Below are positions 30,792 to 38,383 of a stretch of 47,402 nt of DNA, one piece after another. The stretch comes from JANOQP01 sp044227705 (GTDB lineage: Bacteria; Bacteroidota; Bacteroidia; Chitinophagales; Saprospiraceae): assembly GCA_044227705.1 (NCBI GenBank), contig JBGAWE010000007.1:1-47402 (forward strand), written 5' to 3'. Positions within the stretch are counted from its first letter, which is position 1. Each line of letters starts with the position of its first letter. The notes beneath the pieces were generated by a model that made no database searches, was not told where the DNA came from, and saw nothing but the letters and a program-made list of their open reading frames with translations. The position numbers and the translations under genes were made by a program.

Positions 30792-31682
30792 TCAAATCGA
30801 ATCGGCCATCGCGCTCGCAGCGATTTTCGAGACCATCGCTTTCAACACGCTTTTCGGGCCGCTGATTTCAGTGAAATGAGTCACCCCGGCGGCGGCCATG
30901 TTCTCCACCGATTGCGTCCAACGGACGGGCGCGGTCAGTTGCGAGATGAGGTTTTCCTTGATTTCGAGCGCGTCGGTGTGCGGCAGGCCGTCGACGTTTT
31001 GGAAGACGGGGCATTTCGGGCTGGTGAAAAACGTGGCCATGATGGCCGCCCGAAGCTCGTCCTGCGCCGGCTGCATAAGCGGCGAGTGGAACGCTCCGCC
31101 GACGGCCAAAACCACGACGCGACGCGCGCCGGCCTCTTTAAGCCTCGGCTCGGCCGCGAGGATGCCCGCCCGCGAGCCGCTGATGACGAGCTGGCCGGGT
31201 TGGTTGTAGTTCGCCGCGACGACCACCTCGCCAGTCTCGGCAGCGACCTCGGCGCAGGCTTTTTCGACCGCCGCGTCGTCGAGGCCGAGGACGGCGGCCA
31301 TCGTGCTGTCGACCAGTTCGCAGGCTTTTTGCATGGCGTTTGCCCGCTTTTCGACGAGTTTCAGGCCGTCCTCAAAACTCAAGGCCCCGGCGGCCACGAG
31401 CGCGGTGAACTCTCCGAGCGAATGTCCGGCGACCGCGTCGGGCCGGAAATCGTCGCCCAAAAGCTCGGCTCTGATGATTGAATTGAGGAATACGGCGGGC
31501 TGCGTCACCCGGGTCTGGGTCAGATCCTCGGACGTTCCGGTGAACATGACGTTGGAAATCGACCAGCCGAGCACCTCGTCCGCTTTCTCAAAAAGCCGTT
31601 TCGCCAGCGGGCTTGTCTCAAAAAGGTCTTTGCCCATGCCCTCGAACTGGCTGCCCTGACCGGGGAAGATGTATGCGCGCAT
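30792..31682 (-). CDS. fabD: Malonyl-CoA:ACP transacylase
   Basis: This enzyme loads malonyl groups onto acyl carrier protein for fatty acid synthesis. The 296 residues show FPGQGSQFEGMG at residues 6-17, the nucleophilic serine in GHSLGEF near residue 91, the arginine segment KRANAMQ near 115, and the active-site histidine in GGAFHSPLM near 199. The length is typical. It is the last gene of the queD-folE-fabD minus-strand run and starts 36 bases after folE. Pairing with folE is probably simply operonic convenience. Confidence 0.95.
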   Translation of the reverse strand: MRAYIFPGQGSQFEGMGKDLFETSPLAKRLFEKADEVLGWSISNVMFTGTSEDLTQTRVTQPAVFLNSIIRAELLGDDFRPDAVAGHSLGEFTALVAAGALSFEDGLKLVEKRANAMQKACELVDSTMAAVLGLDDAAVEKACAEVAAETGEVVVAANYNQPGQLVISGSRAGILAAEPRLKEAGARRVVVLAVGGAFHSPLMQPAQDELRAAIMATFFTSPKCPVFQNVDGLPHTDALEIKENLISQLTAPVRWTQSVENMAAAGVTHFTEISGPKSVLKAMVSKIAASAMADSI

Positions 31683-31718
31683 TGATTGGATGTTTCGATG
31701 AATTGATGTTTGGATGAT

Positions 31719-32309
31719 TTAACGGCGGGATATGAGCTTCAAAAACTCGTTCCGCGTCGGCATATGCTCGAACTCGCCCGAAAAGGCGGAGGTCGTCGTT
31801 GAGCTGTTCTGTTTTTGCACGCCGCGCATCATCATGCACATGTGAGCCGCCTCGATGACGACGGCCACCCCGAGCGGTTTGAGGACCTCGTCAATGACGT
31901 CGCGGATTTCGAGCGTCAGCCTCTCCTGAACCTGCAACCGCCGAGCAAAAACATCGACGACGCGCGGGATTTTGGACAGGCCGACGATGTGGCCGTTGGG
32001 GATGTAGGCGATGTGCGCCTTCCCAAAAAAAGGCAGCAAGTGGTGCTCGCAGAGCGAATAGACCTCGATGTCGCGGACGATGACCATCTCCGAGTAGTCC
32101 TCCTTGAATTTGGCGGACTCCAAAATCTTCCGGGGGTCTTGTTTATAGCCCTGCGTCAAAAATTGCATGGCTTTCGCGGCGCGTTCGGGGGTTTTGAGCA
32201 GGCCTTCGCGGGTCGGGTCCTCGCCCAGCCGGTCGAGCATCGAGCGGTAGCCGGGCATCAGGTCGTTGGTCACGTCGTCGCAGTAGACGTCGGCTTTGTT
32301 GAATCCCAT
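31719..32309 (-). CDS. folE: GTP cyclohydrolase I
   Basis: The enzyme converts GTP to dihydroneopterin triphosphate, the first step to folate and to queuosine. The 196-residue length matches the family. Zinc ligands are seen in SLCEHHLLPF near residue 86 and in HMCMMMRGVQ near residue 157; the family segment GLSKIPRVVDVFARRLQVQERLT is also present around residues 111-133. It starts 18 bases after queD. This is the type I enzyme and cannot replace the missing GTP cyclohydrolase II of riboflavin synthesis. Confidence 0.96.
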   Translation of the reverse strand: MGFNKADVYCDDVTNDLMPGYRSMLDRLGEDPTREGLLKTPERAAKAMQFLTQGYKQDPRKILESAKFKEDYSEMVIVRDIEVYSLCEHHLLPFFGKAHIAYIPNGHIVGLSKIPRVVDVFARRLQVQERLTLEIRDVIDEVLKPLGVAVVIEAAHMCMMMRGVQKQNSSTTTSAFSGEFEHMPTRNEFLKLISRR

Positions 32310-32327
32310 GTTTCTTGAAAACTGGTT

Positions 32328-32744
32328 TTACTCGCCGAAATATTCGGCGTAAATAGTGTCCGTCTCCCAAAGCTGGAGGCGGTGGAGGCGGCACCCCTCG
32401 GCCTCGATTGGCGCGACGAGCTGCTTCCAAATCAGCAAAACCAAGTTCTCGGTGGTTGGTTGCACCCCGGCGGGGATGAACGGCACGTCGAGGTTTAGGT
32501 TGGAGTGATCTATGAGGTCGATAACGTGTGCCTTGACGATGACCGAGAGCTTTTTCACGTCCAAAATAAAGCCTGTCACCGGGTCGGGCAGGCCCCGGAC
32601 GGTGACGTGCAGCGCGTAGTTGTGCCCGTGCCAGTTCCGGTTGGCGCACTTGCCGAAGACGGCCTCGTTCTCGGCCTCCGACCAGTCGGCGACCCAGAGC
32701 TTGTGCGCCGCGTTGAACTTCTCAATCCTCGTGATGTAGAGCAT
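32328..32744 (-). CDS. queD: 6-carboxytetrahydropterin synthase / PTPS family
   Basis: The 138-residue protein belongs to the 6-pyruvoyl-tetrahydropterin synthase family. The zinc histidines are in NAAHKLW near residue 13 and WHGHNYALHV near residue 38, and the catalytic cysteine is in FGKCANRN. The C-terminal LWETDTIYAEYFGE is typical. In bacteria with FolE next door, this usually makes 6-carboxytetrahydropterin for queuosine (and related 7-deazapurines). A longer frame exists, but a -7 element lies within it, so MLYITRIEKF is the start. It is the first gene of the queD-folE-fabD unit. Confidence 0.9.
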   Translation of the reverse strand: MLYITRIEKFNAAHKLWVADWSEAENEAVFGKCANRNWHGHNYALHVTVRGLPDPVTGFILDVKKLSVIVKAHVIDLIDHSNLNLDVPFIPAGVQPTTENLVLLIWKQLVAPIEAEGCRLHRLQLWETDTIYAEYFGE

Positions 32745-32773
32745 CTTCCCTTTGTTTTCTCTAAAAACCGGGG

Positions 32774-32781
32774 CAAAACTA
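32774..32781 (-). promoter_or_regulatory. -7 promoter element for queD-folE-fabD
   Basis: The minus strand reads TAGTTTTG followed by CCCC, 29 bases before the queD start. Confidence 0.6.
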
Positions 32782-32809
32782 TCGCGGTCCGGCGGGATTT
32801 TGGTCGTTG

Positions 32810-32858
32810 TTGGCGTCCCTGCCATCAACTAAAGATTGGTCGTTGGCGTGGACGCCAA
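32810..32858. promoter_or_regulatory. Inverted repeat between divergent queD and acyl-CoA dehydrogenase promoters
   Basis: TTGGCGTCC (32810-32818) and GGACGCCAA (32850-32858) are perfect arms separated by 31 bases. A 10-mer direct repeat TTGGTCGTTG (32799-32808 and 32836-32845) overlaps the region. Placement between two divergent -7 elements suits a shared operator, but no regulator is known. Confidence 0.35.
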
Positions 32859-32873
32859 AAACGGCCGAGCGGC

Positions 32874-32881
32874 TACTTTCG
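32874..32881 (+). promoter_or_regulatory. -7 promoter element for the 3-hydroxyacyl-CoA dehydrogenase
   Basis: TACTTTCG followed by CCCC, 42 bases before the ATG at 32924. Confidence 0.6.
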
Positions 32882-32923
32882 CCCCGCTTTTCGGGCGAGG
32901 CCCGGCAACCAACCACCTCTTTT

Positions 32924-34084
32924 ATGGAAAAAATAGGCATCCTCGGCGTCGGCGCGATGGGCAGCGGCATCGCCCAGGTGGCGGCGGCGGCGGGCCACGA
33001 GGTCACGCTGTTCGACATCAACGCCCCGGCCATGGCGAAGGCCACAAAGCGCATCCAAGAGAACCTCCGCCACCTCGTCGACAAGGGGAAATTGACGGAC
33101 GCCGACAGCTACGCCCTGTTCAGCCGCCTGAAGTTCGGCGACGCGATGTCGTCGCTCGGCGAGTGCGACCTCATCATCGAGTGCATCGTCGAGGACCTCG
33201 ACGCTAAGCGAATCGCGCTGCGCAGCCTCGAGGCGACGGCCGACCCGCGCACCATCCTCGGCTCCAACACCTCCTCGCTGCCCATCACCGCCATCGCGGC
33301 CAAGCTGGCGCACCCCGAGCGGATGATTGGCATCCACTTTTTCAACCCGGCGACCATCATGAAACTGGTCGAAATCATCCCCGCCCTGCAGACCGAGCAG
33401 CGCGTCGTCGACACCGCCCGGCGGCTCGTCGACTCGTGGGGGAAGACGACCGTCGTCTGCAAGGACACGCCCGCTTTCATCGTCAACCGCGTCGCGCGGC
33501 CTTTTTATGGAGAGGCGATTCGCATCTACGAGGAGGGCATCGCCGACTTCCCGACCATCGACTGGGCGATGAAAAAAATCGGCGGCTTCCGCATGGGGCC
33601 GTTCGAGCTGACCGACTTCATCGGCCACGACGTGAATTTCAAGGTGACGGAGACCGTCTTCCACGAGTTCTTCTGCGACCCGCGCTATCGGCCGTCTTTC
33701 ACCCAAAGGCGGCTGGTCGACGCGCACTATTACGGGCAAAAAACCTGTCGTGGCTTCTACGACTACCGCGAAGGGGCCGTCAACCCGCCGCCCGTCGAGG
33801 ACGAGGCACTGGGCCGCGAGATTTTCAAAAGGATACTCGTCATGCTCATCAACGAGGCCGCCGATGTGCTCTACCTCCGCGTCGCTAGCCGCGACGACAT
33901 TGAGCTGGCCATGACCCGAGGTGTGAACTACCCGAAAGGCCTCCTCGCCTGGGCCGACGAGCTTGGTATCGAGCAAGTGGTCGAAAAAATGGACGCGCTG
34001 CACGCCGAGTACCTCGACGACCGCTATCGCTGCTCGCCGATTTTGCGGAAGATGAGCCGCGAGGGGCGGAAGTTTTTCGAGTGA
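32924..34084 (+). CDS. 3-hydroxyacyl-CoA dehydrogenase (3-hydroxybutyryl-CoA dehydrogenase type)
   Basis: This NAD-dependent enzyme oxidises 3-hydroxyacyl-CoA in beta-oxidation or a related pathway. The Rossmann dinucleotide motif ILGVGAMGSGIAQ is at residues 5-17. The catalytic histidine region IGIHFFNPATIMKLVEII lies near 137, and the first C-terminal 3HCDH domain begins near 185 (PAFIVNRVARPFYGEA). At 386 residues the protein is longer than single-domain 3-hydroxybutyryl-CoA dehydrogenases (about 285). The extra C-terminal part (about 300-386) looks like a second 3HCDH-type helical domain, as in PaaH-like enzymes. The start follows a promoter element and is preferred to the longer frame. 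A strong terminator follows. Confidence 0.92.
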   Translation: MEKIGILGVGAMGSGIAQVAAAAGHEVTLFDINAPAMAKATKRIQENLRHLVDKGKLTDADSYALFSRLKFGDAMSSLGECDLIIECIVEDLDAKRIALRSLEATADPRTILGSNTSSLPITAIAAKLAHPERMIGIHFFNPATIMKLVEIIPALQTEQRVVDTARRLVDSWGKTTVVCKDTPAFIVNRVARPFYGEAIRIYEEGIADFPTIDWAMKKIGGFRMGPFELTDFIGHDVNFKVTETVFHEFFCDPRYRPSFTQRRLVDAHYYGQKTCRGFYDYREGAVNPPPVEDEALGREIFKRILVMLINEAADVLYLRVASRDDIELAMTRGVNYPKGLLAWADELGIEQVVEKMDALHAEYLDDRYRCSPILRKMSREGRKFFE

Positions 34085-34099
34085 TTTTTGCCCAAAAAG

Positions 34100-34140
34100 A
34101 AAGGCCCCGCTTCGAGCAATCGCTCAGAGCGGGGCCTTTT
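34100..34140 (+). terminator. Intrinsic terminator after the acyl-CoA dehydrogenase
   Basis: The stem AAAGGCCCCGCT (34100-34111) pairs with AGCGGGGCCTTT (34128-34139) and is followed by T-rich sequence. An A-rich left flank makes it potentially bidirectional with the convergent barrel gene. Confidence 0.85.
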
Positions 34141-34177
34141 CATTTCCCGAAAACGGGGTTTTCTTGCCGACAGAACC

Positions 34178-34729
34178 TCACTTGCTGTGGTGTCCGCCGA
34201 ACCGGTAGCCGAGGCCAAGCTTGGCCATGACCATCCGTTTCCCCCAGTCTGTCACGTCGAAGTTGTCGGAAATGGACCGGTGGTCGTAGTAGGCGCGGCC
34301 GAAGCCGATGCCGAGGTCGAGGACGAAGCCGTTGTTCGTCACCGCCTTCCAGCCCACGCCGACGCCGACGCCGAATCGGGTGGTCGTGTAGGCCGGGACG
34401 TTTTTGTCCGTGTTCTTCTTCCAATCGCGCTGGAAGTAGCGGGCAAAGAGGTCAAAATAGAACCGGTCGGTCCCGTACTTCGGCCGGACGTATAGCTTCG
34501 GGACGACGTTGAAACCGAAGTTCATCCCGTCCGTGTCGTCGATTTTGGCCGTTCCGAAGAACCCTGAGCCTTCCACGCTGAACTTCCGGGAGACCCCGAA
34601 ATCGACCCCGATGGAAGGGCCGCCGCTCAATATACCGAGCGGGTTGGCTGTCGCATCGACCTGCGCCGACGTTTTTTGAGAAAAGGCCAAAGCGGCGGCG
34701 AACAGGGCGGAAAAGATTGGCTTGCGCAT
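34178..34729 (-). CDS. Outer-membrane beta-barrel protein
   Basis: A 183-residue exported protein with a signal peptide (residues 1-22, MRKPIFSALFAAALAFSQKTSAQ region). The remainder consists of alternating amphipathic strands, such as GPSIGVDFGVSRKFSVEGSG, RFYFDLFARYFQ, TRFGVGVGVGW and NGFVLDLGIGFGRAYY. It finishes in KLGLGYRFGGHHSK, a typical C-terminal barrel strand followed by a short polar tail. It resembles DUF3575-like barrels, but function is not assigned. The internal ATG giving the signal peptide is preferred to a longer frame. A 22-bp tandem pair lies 84 bases upstream of the start. Confidence 0.75.
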   Translation of the reverse strand: MRKPIFSALFAAALAFSQKTSAQVDATANPLGILSGGPSIGVDFGVSRKFSVEGSGFFGTAKIDDTDGMNFGFNVVPKLYVRPKYGTDRFYFDLFARYFQRDWKKNTDKNVPAYTTTRFGVGVGVGWKAVTNNGFVLDLGIGFGRAYYDHRSISDNFDVTDWGKRMVMAKLGLGYRFGGHHSK

Positions 34730-34812
34730 GATTTTGAATGATTTGGTGGATAAATGTGGTTGAAAACTCGGCCCAAAAACTGCGCCGGGCACCTTCCTCG
34801 CACTTTCCCGAC

Positions 34813-34856
34813 CGGGCTTTCAATCCGTTTTAACCCGGCTTTCAGCTCGTTTTAAC
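34813..34856. repeat. Two adjacent 22-bp imperfect direct repeats
   Basis: Copies at 34813-34834 and 34835-34856 match at 18 of 22 positions; each contains GGCTTTCA and CGTTTTAAC. They lie between pgk and the barrel gene, upstream of the latter. They may be a paired regulator site or a small duplication. Confidence 0.5.
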
Positions 34857-34869
34857 AGCCAACCTCCAC

Positions 34870-36087
34870 TCAATCGCGCACCGCTTTTATGCCCGGAAGC
34901 TCCTTCCCTTCGAGGTACTCGAGCATCGCGCCTCCACCGGTCGAGACGAAGCTGACCTTCTTCGCCAGCCCCAATTGGTTGACCGCCGCGACCGAGTCTC
35001 CTCCGCCGACGAGGGAAAAGGCGCCGTTTTTCTTGGTCGCCGCCGCCACTTCTTTGGCGATTTTTTTCGTCCCCTCGGCAAAGGCAGGCATTTCGAACAC
35101 GCCCATCGGCCCGTTCCAAAGGATGGTTTTCGAGTTTTTCACCACTTTGGAAAACTCCCGCGCCGCTTTCGGGCCGATGTCGAGGCCCATCCAGCCGTCG
35201 GGGATTTTGTTCGAAGGGTAGGTGGCGACCTGCGCATCCGCCGCGAACCGGTCGCCGCAAATCGAATCCTTCGGCAGGAGGACGTTCACGCCCGCCTCTT
35301 TTGCCTTTTTCAAAAAAGCCTTGGCCGTCTTGATGCGGTCCTCCTCCAAAAGTGAAGCGCCGATTTGGCCGTTCTTGGCTTTGAAAAAAGTGTACGCCAT
35401 CCCGCCGCCGATGAGGATGTTGTCGACGAAGCCAAGGAAGCGGTCGAGCAGCAGGATTTTGTCGGACACTTTTGCTCCGCCCGTGATGGCCGTCACCGGC
35501 TTCTCGGCCGACTTCAAAACGCGGTCGGCGTTGGTGATTTCGCGCTCCATGAGGAAGCCGAAGCACTTGTGGTTCTTGTCGAAAAAGCGGGCGGCGATGG
35601 TCGTCGAGGCGTGCGCTCGGTGTGCCGTCCCGAAAGCGTCGTTGACGTAGACGTCGCCGAGCGAGGCCAGTTTTTGGGCGAAGTCGTGGTCGCCCTTTTC
35701 CTCTTCCTTATAGAAACGGGTGTTTTCGAGCAAGAGAACCTGCCGGGCCTTCAACCCTTTGGCCATCGCAGCCGCCTCCTGGCCGACGCAGTCGGGGGCG
35801 AACTGAACCGTCCTTTTCAGCGACTTCTCCAGATGCCCGATGAGGTGGCGAAGGGTGAACTTCTCCTTATTAATAGTGCCGTCGGCATTGAGCTTTTCGA
35901 GCGGCCGCCCAAGGTGCGACATTAAAATCACCGAGCCACCCTGTTTCAAAATGTGCCGGATGGTCGGCAGCGCCTCGCGGATGCGGGTGTCGTCGGTTAT
36001 GTTGTACTGTTTGTCAAGCGGGACGTTGAAATCGACGCGGATTAGGGCGCGCTTTTTTTTGAAGTCGATGGATTCGATGGATGCCAT
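34870..36087 (-). CDS. pgk: Phosphoglycerate kinase
   Basis: This glycolytic enzyme transfers phosphate between 1,3-bisphosphoglycerate and ADP. The 405-residue protein has the N-domain substrate motifs RVDFNVPLD at residues 18-26 and SHLGRP near 57. The C-domain nucleotide-binding motifs are GGAKVSDKI near 205 and GGGDSVAAV near 356. It lies 99 bases downstream of gapA on the same strand, with a hairpin terminator in between, so pgk expression may depend on readthrough or an unseen promoter. Confidence 0.97.
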   Translation of the reverse strand: MASIESIDFKKKRALIRVDFNVPLDKQYNITDDTRIREALPTIRHILKQGGSVILMSHLGRPLEKLNADGTINKEKFTLRHLIGHLEKSLKRTVQFAPDCVGQEAAAMAKGLKARQVLLLENTRFYKEEEKGDHDFAQKLASLGDVYVNDAFGTAHRAHASTTIAARFFDKNHKCFGFLMEREITNADRVLKSAEKPVTAITGGAKVSDKILLLDRFLGFVDNILIGGGMAYTFFKAKNGQIGASLLEEDRIKTAKAFLKKAKEAGVNVLLPKDSICGDRFAADAQVATYPSNKIPDGWMGLDIGPKAAREFSKVVKNSKTILWNGPMGVFEMPAFAEGTKKIAKEVAAATKKNGAFSLVGGGDSVAAVNQLGLAKKVSFVSTGGGAMLEYLEGKELPGIKAVRD

Positions 36088-36120
36088 TGGTTCTATTTTT
36101 TAGGTGAAAAACCGTTTCGG

Positions 36121-36160
36121 AAAAAGGAACGTCGGAAGGGGCTTGTACCCTTCCGACGTT
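36121..36160 (-). terminator. Hairpin terminator between gapA and pgk
   Basis: A perfect 13-bp stem (36128-36140 with 36148-36160) has a seven-base loop. On the minus strand it is followed by CC and TTTTT, in the orientation that would end the gapA transcript. Confidence 0.8.
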
Positions 36161-36186
36161 TTTCGGGAACCGCAAATGGTTGACAA

Positions 36187-37179
36187 TCAAACCATTGCGG
36201 CCATTTGCGCCAAACGGGCCGAGTAGCCCGCCTCGTTGTCGTACCAACAGACGATGCGGCAAGTGTTGCCGTAGACCTGAGTCAGTTTCGAGTCGAAGAT
36301 ACACGAATGGGTGTTCCGCACGATGTCGGAGCTGACCAGTTCCTCGGTCGAGTATTGGATGATTCCTTTCAAAGGCCCGTCGGCGGCGGCCTTGAAGGCG
36401 GCGTTGATTTCCTCGACGGTCGCCGGTTTTTGCAACGTGCAAATGCAGTCGGTCAACGACCCCGTCGCGACAGGGACGCGCAGCGAAGTCGACTGGATCT
36501 TCCCCTTCAGCCCCGGCGCGATGAGGACGACGGCCTTCGCCGCCCCGGTCGATGTCGGAACGATGTTCTGCGCGGCGGCGCGAGCGCGACGCAGGTCGCG
36601 GTGCGGGCCGTCCTGCAGGTTCTGGTCGGCGGTATAGGCGTGGATGGTGTTCATGAAAAGCTGCTCGACGCCGAAAGCCTTGTCCAAAACCACCATCTGC
36701 GGGACGAGGCAGTTCGTCGTGCAGGAGGCGTTGGAGATGACCGTGTCCTCTGGTTTGATTTTATGGTCGTTGGCCCCGATGACGAATGTCGGCACGTCGT
36801 CGGTCTTCGGCGGCGCGGAGAGGACGACGCGCTTGGCCCCGGCCTGAAGGTGAAGCCCGGCCTTCTCTTTGTCAAGAAAGATGCCCGTGCATTCGAGGAC
36901 GACATCGACTTTCATCTTCTTCCACGGCAGCTCGGCCGGGTTGCGGACGGCGAGGCCCGCGATGCGTTTTCCGTTAACGATGATGGCGTCGTCTGCCGAC
37001 TCGACGGTGCCCTCGAACTTCCCCTGCATCGTGTCATACTTGAGCAGGTGGGCGAGGGTGTGATTGTCGGTGAGGTCGTTGATAGCGACAACTTCGACGG
37101 TTTTGTCTTTCAGCAAATTGCGGAAAGTCAGGCGTCCGATGCGGCCGAAGCCGTTGATGGCGATTCTCTTTTTAGCCAT
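36187..37179 (-). CDS. gapA: Glyceraldehyde-3-phosphate dehydrogenase, type I
   Basis: This glycolytic dehydrogenase oxidises glyceraldehyde-3-phosphate to 1,3-bisphosphoglycerate with NAD. The 330 residues show INGFGRIGR at residues 8-16, the catalytic cysteine in SNASCTTNC near 149, and STGAAKAV near 210. The end of the gene contains a near-copy of the recurrent GTTGA palindrome (36179-36191), overlapping the stop codon. A -7 element 71 bases upstream is on the minus strand. Together with pgk it forms a glycolytic pair. Confidence 0.97.
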   Translation of the reverse strand: MAKKRIAINGFGRIGRLTFRNLLKDKTVEVVAINDLTDNHTLAHLLKYDTMQGKFEGTVESADDAIIVNGKRIAGLAVRNPAELPWKKMKVDVVLECTGIFLDKEKAGLHLQAGAKRVVLSAPPKTDDVPTFVIGANDHKIKPEDTVISNASCTTNCLVPQMVVLDKAFGVEQLFMNTIHAYTADQNLQDGPHRDLRRARAAAQNIVPTSTGAAKAVVLIAPGLKGKIQSTSLRVPVATGSLTDCICTLQKPATVEEINAAFKAAADGPLKGIIQYSTEELVSSDIVRNTHSCIFDSKLTQVYGNTCRIVCWYDNEAGYSARLAQMAAMV

Positions 37180-37250
37180 GTTCGCAAAAAATCATTTTGA
37201 TGGGTGAACAGAAATCCGCCACCGGCGGAACGATATTTGGATAGGCCGCC

Positions 37251-37258
37251 CAAAAGTA
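37251..37258 (-). promoter_or_regulatory. -7 promoter element for gapA
   Basis: The minus strand reads TACTTTTG followed by GG, giving a leader of about 65 bases. A small GC-rich stem (CCGCC-ACC-GGCGG, 37216-37228) lies in that leader. Confidence 0.55.
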
Positions 37259-37340
37259 GGAAAGCCGCCAAAATCGCCCGTTGAGAAAAATTTTTGAGCA
37301 AAAGATTGCGGACAGCTTGGCCGTCTGAAAATCGCGCTTC

Positions 37341-37348
37341 TACATTTG
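37341..37348 (+). promoter_or_regulatory. -7 promoter element for tRNA-Glu
   Basis: TACATTTG, an exact TAnnTTTG match, followed by CCC, 19 bases before the first tRNA base. Confidence 0.6.
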
Positions 37349-37367
37349 CCCGCCTTTTCGAACAAAA

Positions 37368-37439
37368 GGCCCGTTCGTCTAGGGGTTAGGACGCGTCCCT
37401 TTCACGGATGAAACACGGGTTCGATTCCCGTACGGGCTA
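37368..37439 (+). tRNA. tRNA-Glu (anticodon TTC)
   Basis: The cloverleaf is visible. Acceptor arm GGCCCGT pairs with ACGGGCT with a G-U first pair, then T8 and C9 follow, and the D-arm contains TCTAGGGGTTAGGAC. The anticodon loop is CTTTCAC with anticodon TTC on a stem containing one G-U pair. The T-arm ACGGG-TTCGATT-CCCGT is perfect. The CCA end is not encoded. It has its own promoter element and is followed by a terminator. Confidence 0.95.
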
Positions 37440-37480
37440 CTTACGAGGTCTGATTTTGAAGTCAGATTTCAAACTTTCAG

Positions 37481-37522
37481 GAGCCAACTGGTTGGGATTC
37501 AGCCAGTTGGCTCTTTCTTTTT
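37481..37522 (+). terminator. Terminator after tRNA-Glu
   Basis: The arms GAGCCAACTGG and CCAGTTGGCTC are perfect and followed by TTTCTTTTT. The stem shares GAGCCAAC with the terminator at 38801-38845. Confidence 0.85.
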
Positions 37523-37613
37523 GGGCAATCCGCACCGGGCCAGTCAGATCGAAAGGGCGGAATTGCTTTCCTTGGGCCGAGCTTTTTTTGAGCCAAACCA
37601 ATCTACTTTTTCG

Positions 37614-38057
37614 ATGAAAAAATTGCCGCTCCTCCTCTCCCTTCTGCTCGGCTGGGCCTTCGCAACCGCCCAATCAGACGAAGAAATGGCCGTCCGAAAA
37701 CTCTGTGAGGCCGAAACCCAAGCCTGGATGACCTCCGATTTGGGGAGCTACCAAAACTGCTGGCAGGTCCGCCCTTATTCAAGGATGCTGGTGACGACGG
37801 AGGATGGCAAGGCCATCGTCATCGAAGCCGAACAAATGCGGGGAATCAAGAAGGAGATGATGGGCGGTTTCACCTCTTTTTCGACCTCCAACTGACTCAT
37901 TCACGCCTCGGGCGACACGGCCGTCGCCATGTACGACGAGTTCAAAACCAACGCCGACGGCTCCATCCATCCGACACACGAGATGCGCGTTTTGGAAAAA
38001 GTGGACGGCTCGTGGAAGCTCGTCGCGCAGTCCATCCACCATTTCAAGCCGGACTGA
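37614..38057 (+). pseudogene. Secreted SnoaL/DUF4440-like protein interrupted by TGA
   Basis: The frame begins with a clear signal peptide (MKKLPLLLSLLLGWAFATAQ) and a DUF4440/SnoaL-like N-terminus (AVRKLCEAETQAWMTSDLGSY). It stops at TGA (37893-37895) after 93 codons. The same frame then continues without interruption for 53 more codons with the expected second half (LIHASGDTAVAMYDEF, then MRVLEKVDGSWKLVAQSIHHF) to TGA at 38055-38057. Relatives normally have tryptophan just before the L-I segment, so a TGG-to-TGA change is the simplest explanation. Other genes here use TGA as stop, so recoding is unlikely. Either a pseudogene or a base error in the assembly. Confidence 0.75.
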
Positions 38058-38081
38058 CGGCAGCAGAAAATGGGAAATCCC

Positions 38082-38332
38082 GTGAAAATCCTCGCCGTCG
38101 AGGACGGGATGATCATCGCCGTCGACCGCCAGACCGGATTTTCCTGAAGCACAAAGAGAACCTTGTCAAAATCCCGCTCGCCGAACCCATTTTCGCCGTG
38201 TTTGGCCGCAACCACTGCAAAACCCACACTGCCGACGGCGACTACTTCCTGACCCTGCCGCTCCAACTGCGTGGAGCGGCTCCAAGCCCTTCAGCGGGAC
38301 AAATCGGCTTGGCGCCCGCCAGGCACCGATAA
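38082..38332 (+). pseudogene. Remnant of a LytTR-type response regulator
   Basis: The first piece (VKILAVEDGMIIAVDRQ) is the start of a receiver domain. After a frameshift near 38140, a LytTR DNA-binding domain start follows: LKHKENLVKIPLAEPIFAV, then HCKTHTADGDYFLTLPLQL. About 100 residues of the receiver domain, including the phosphorylated aspartate region, are missing, and the end of the LytTR domain is replaced by unrelated sequence to the TAA at 38330-38332. This is therefore a degraded regulator carrying a large internal deletion as well as a frameshift, and not a functional gene. Confidence 0.65.
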
Positions 38333-38383
38333 CCTTTGCCCCGCCAACCAATCAATGGTCGAATCTTCTAAACTTTCTGGCTA

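Noticed and set aside
32873..34003. A 376-codon minus-strand frame opposite the 3-hydroxyacyl-CoA dehydrogenase
   Set aside because: Antisense shadow of an intact enzyme gene; no motifs.
36205..37200. A long plus-strand frame opposite gapA
   Set aside because: It is antisense to a complete, well-conserved GAPDH and composed of low-information residues.
37893..37895. TGA read as tryptophan or selenocysteine
   Set aside because: Many intact genes in the window end with TGA, and no stem-loop or selenoprotein context is evident.
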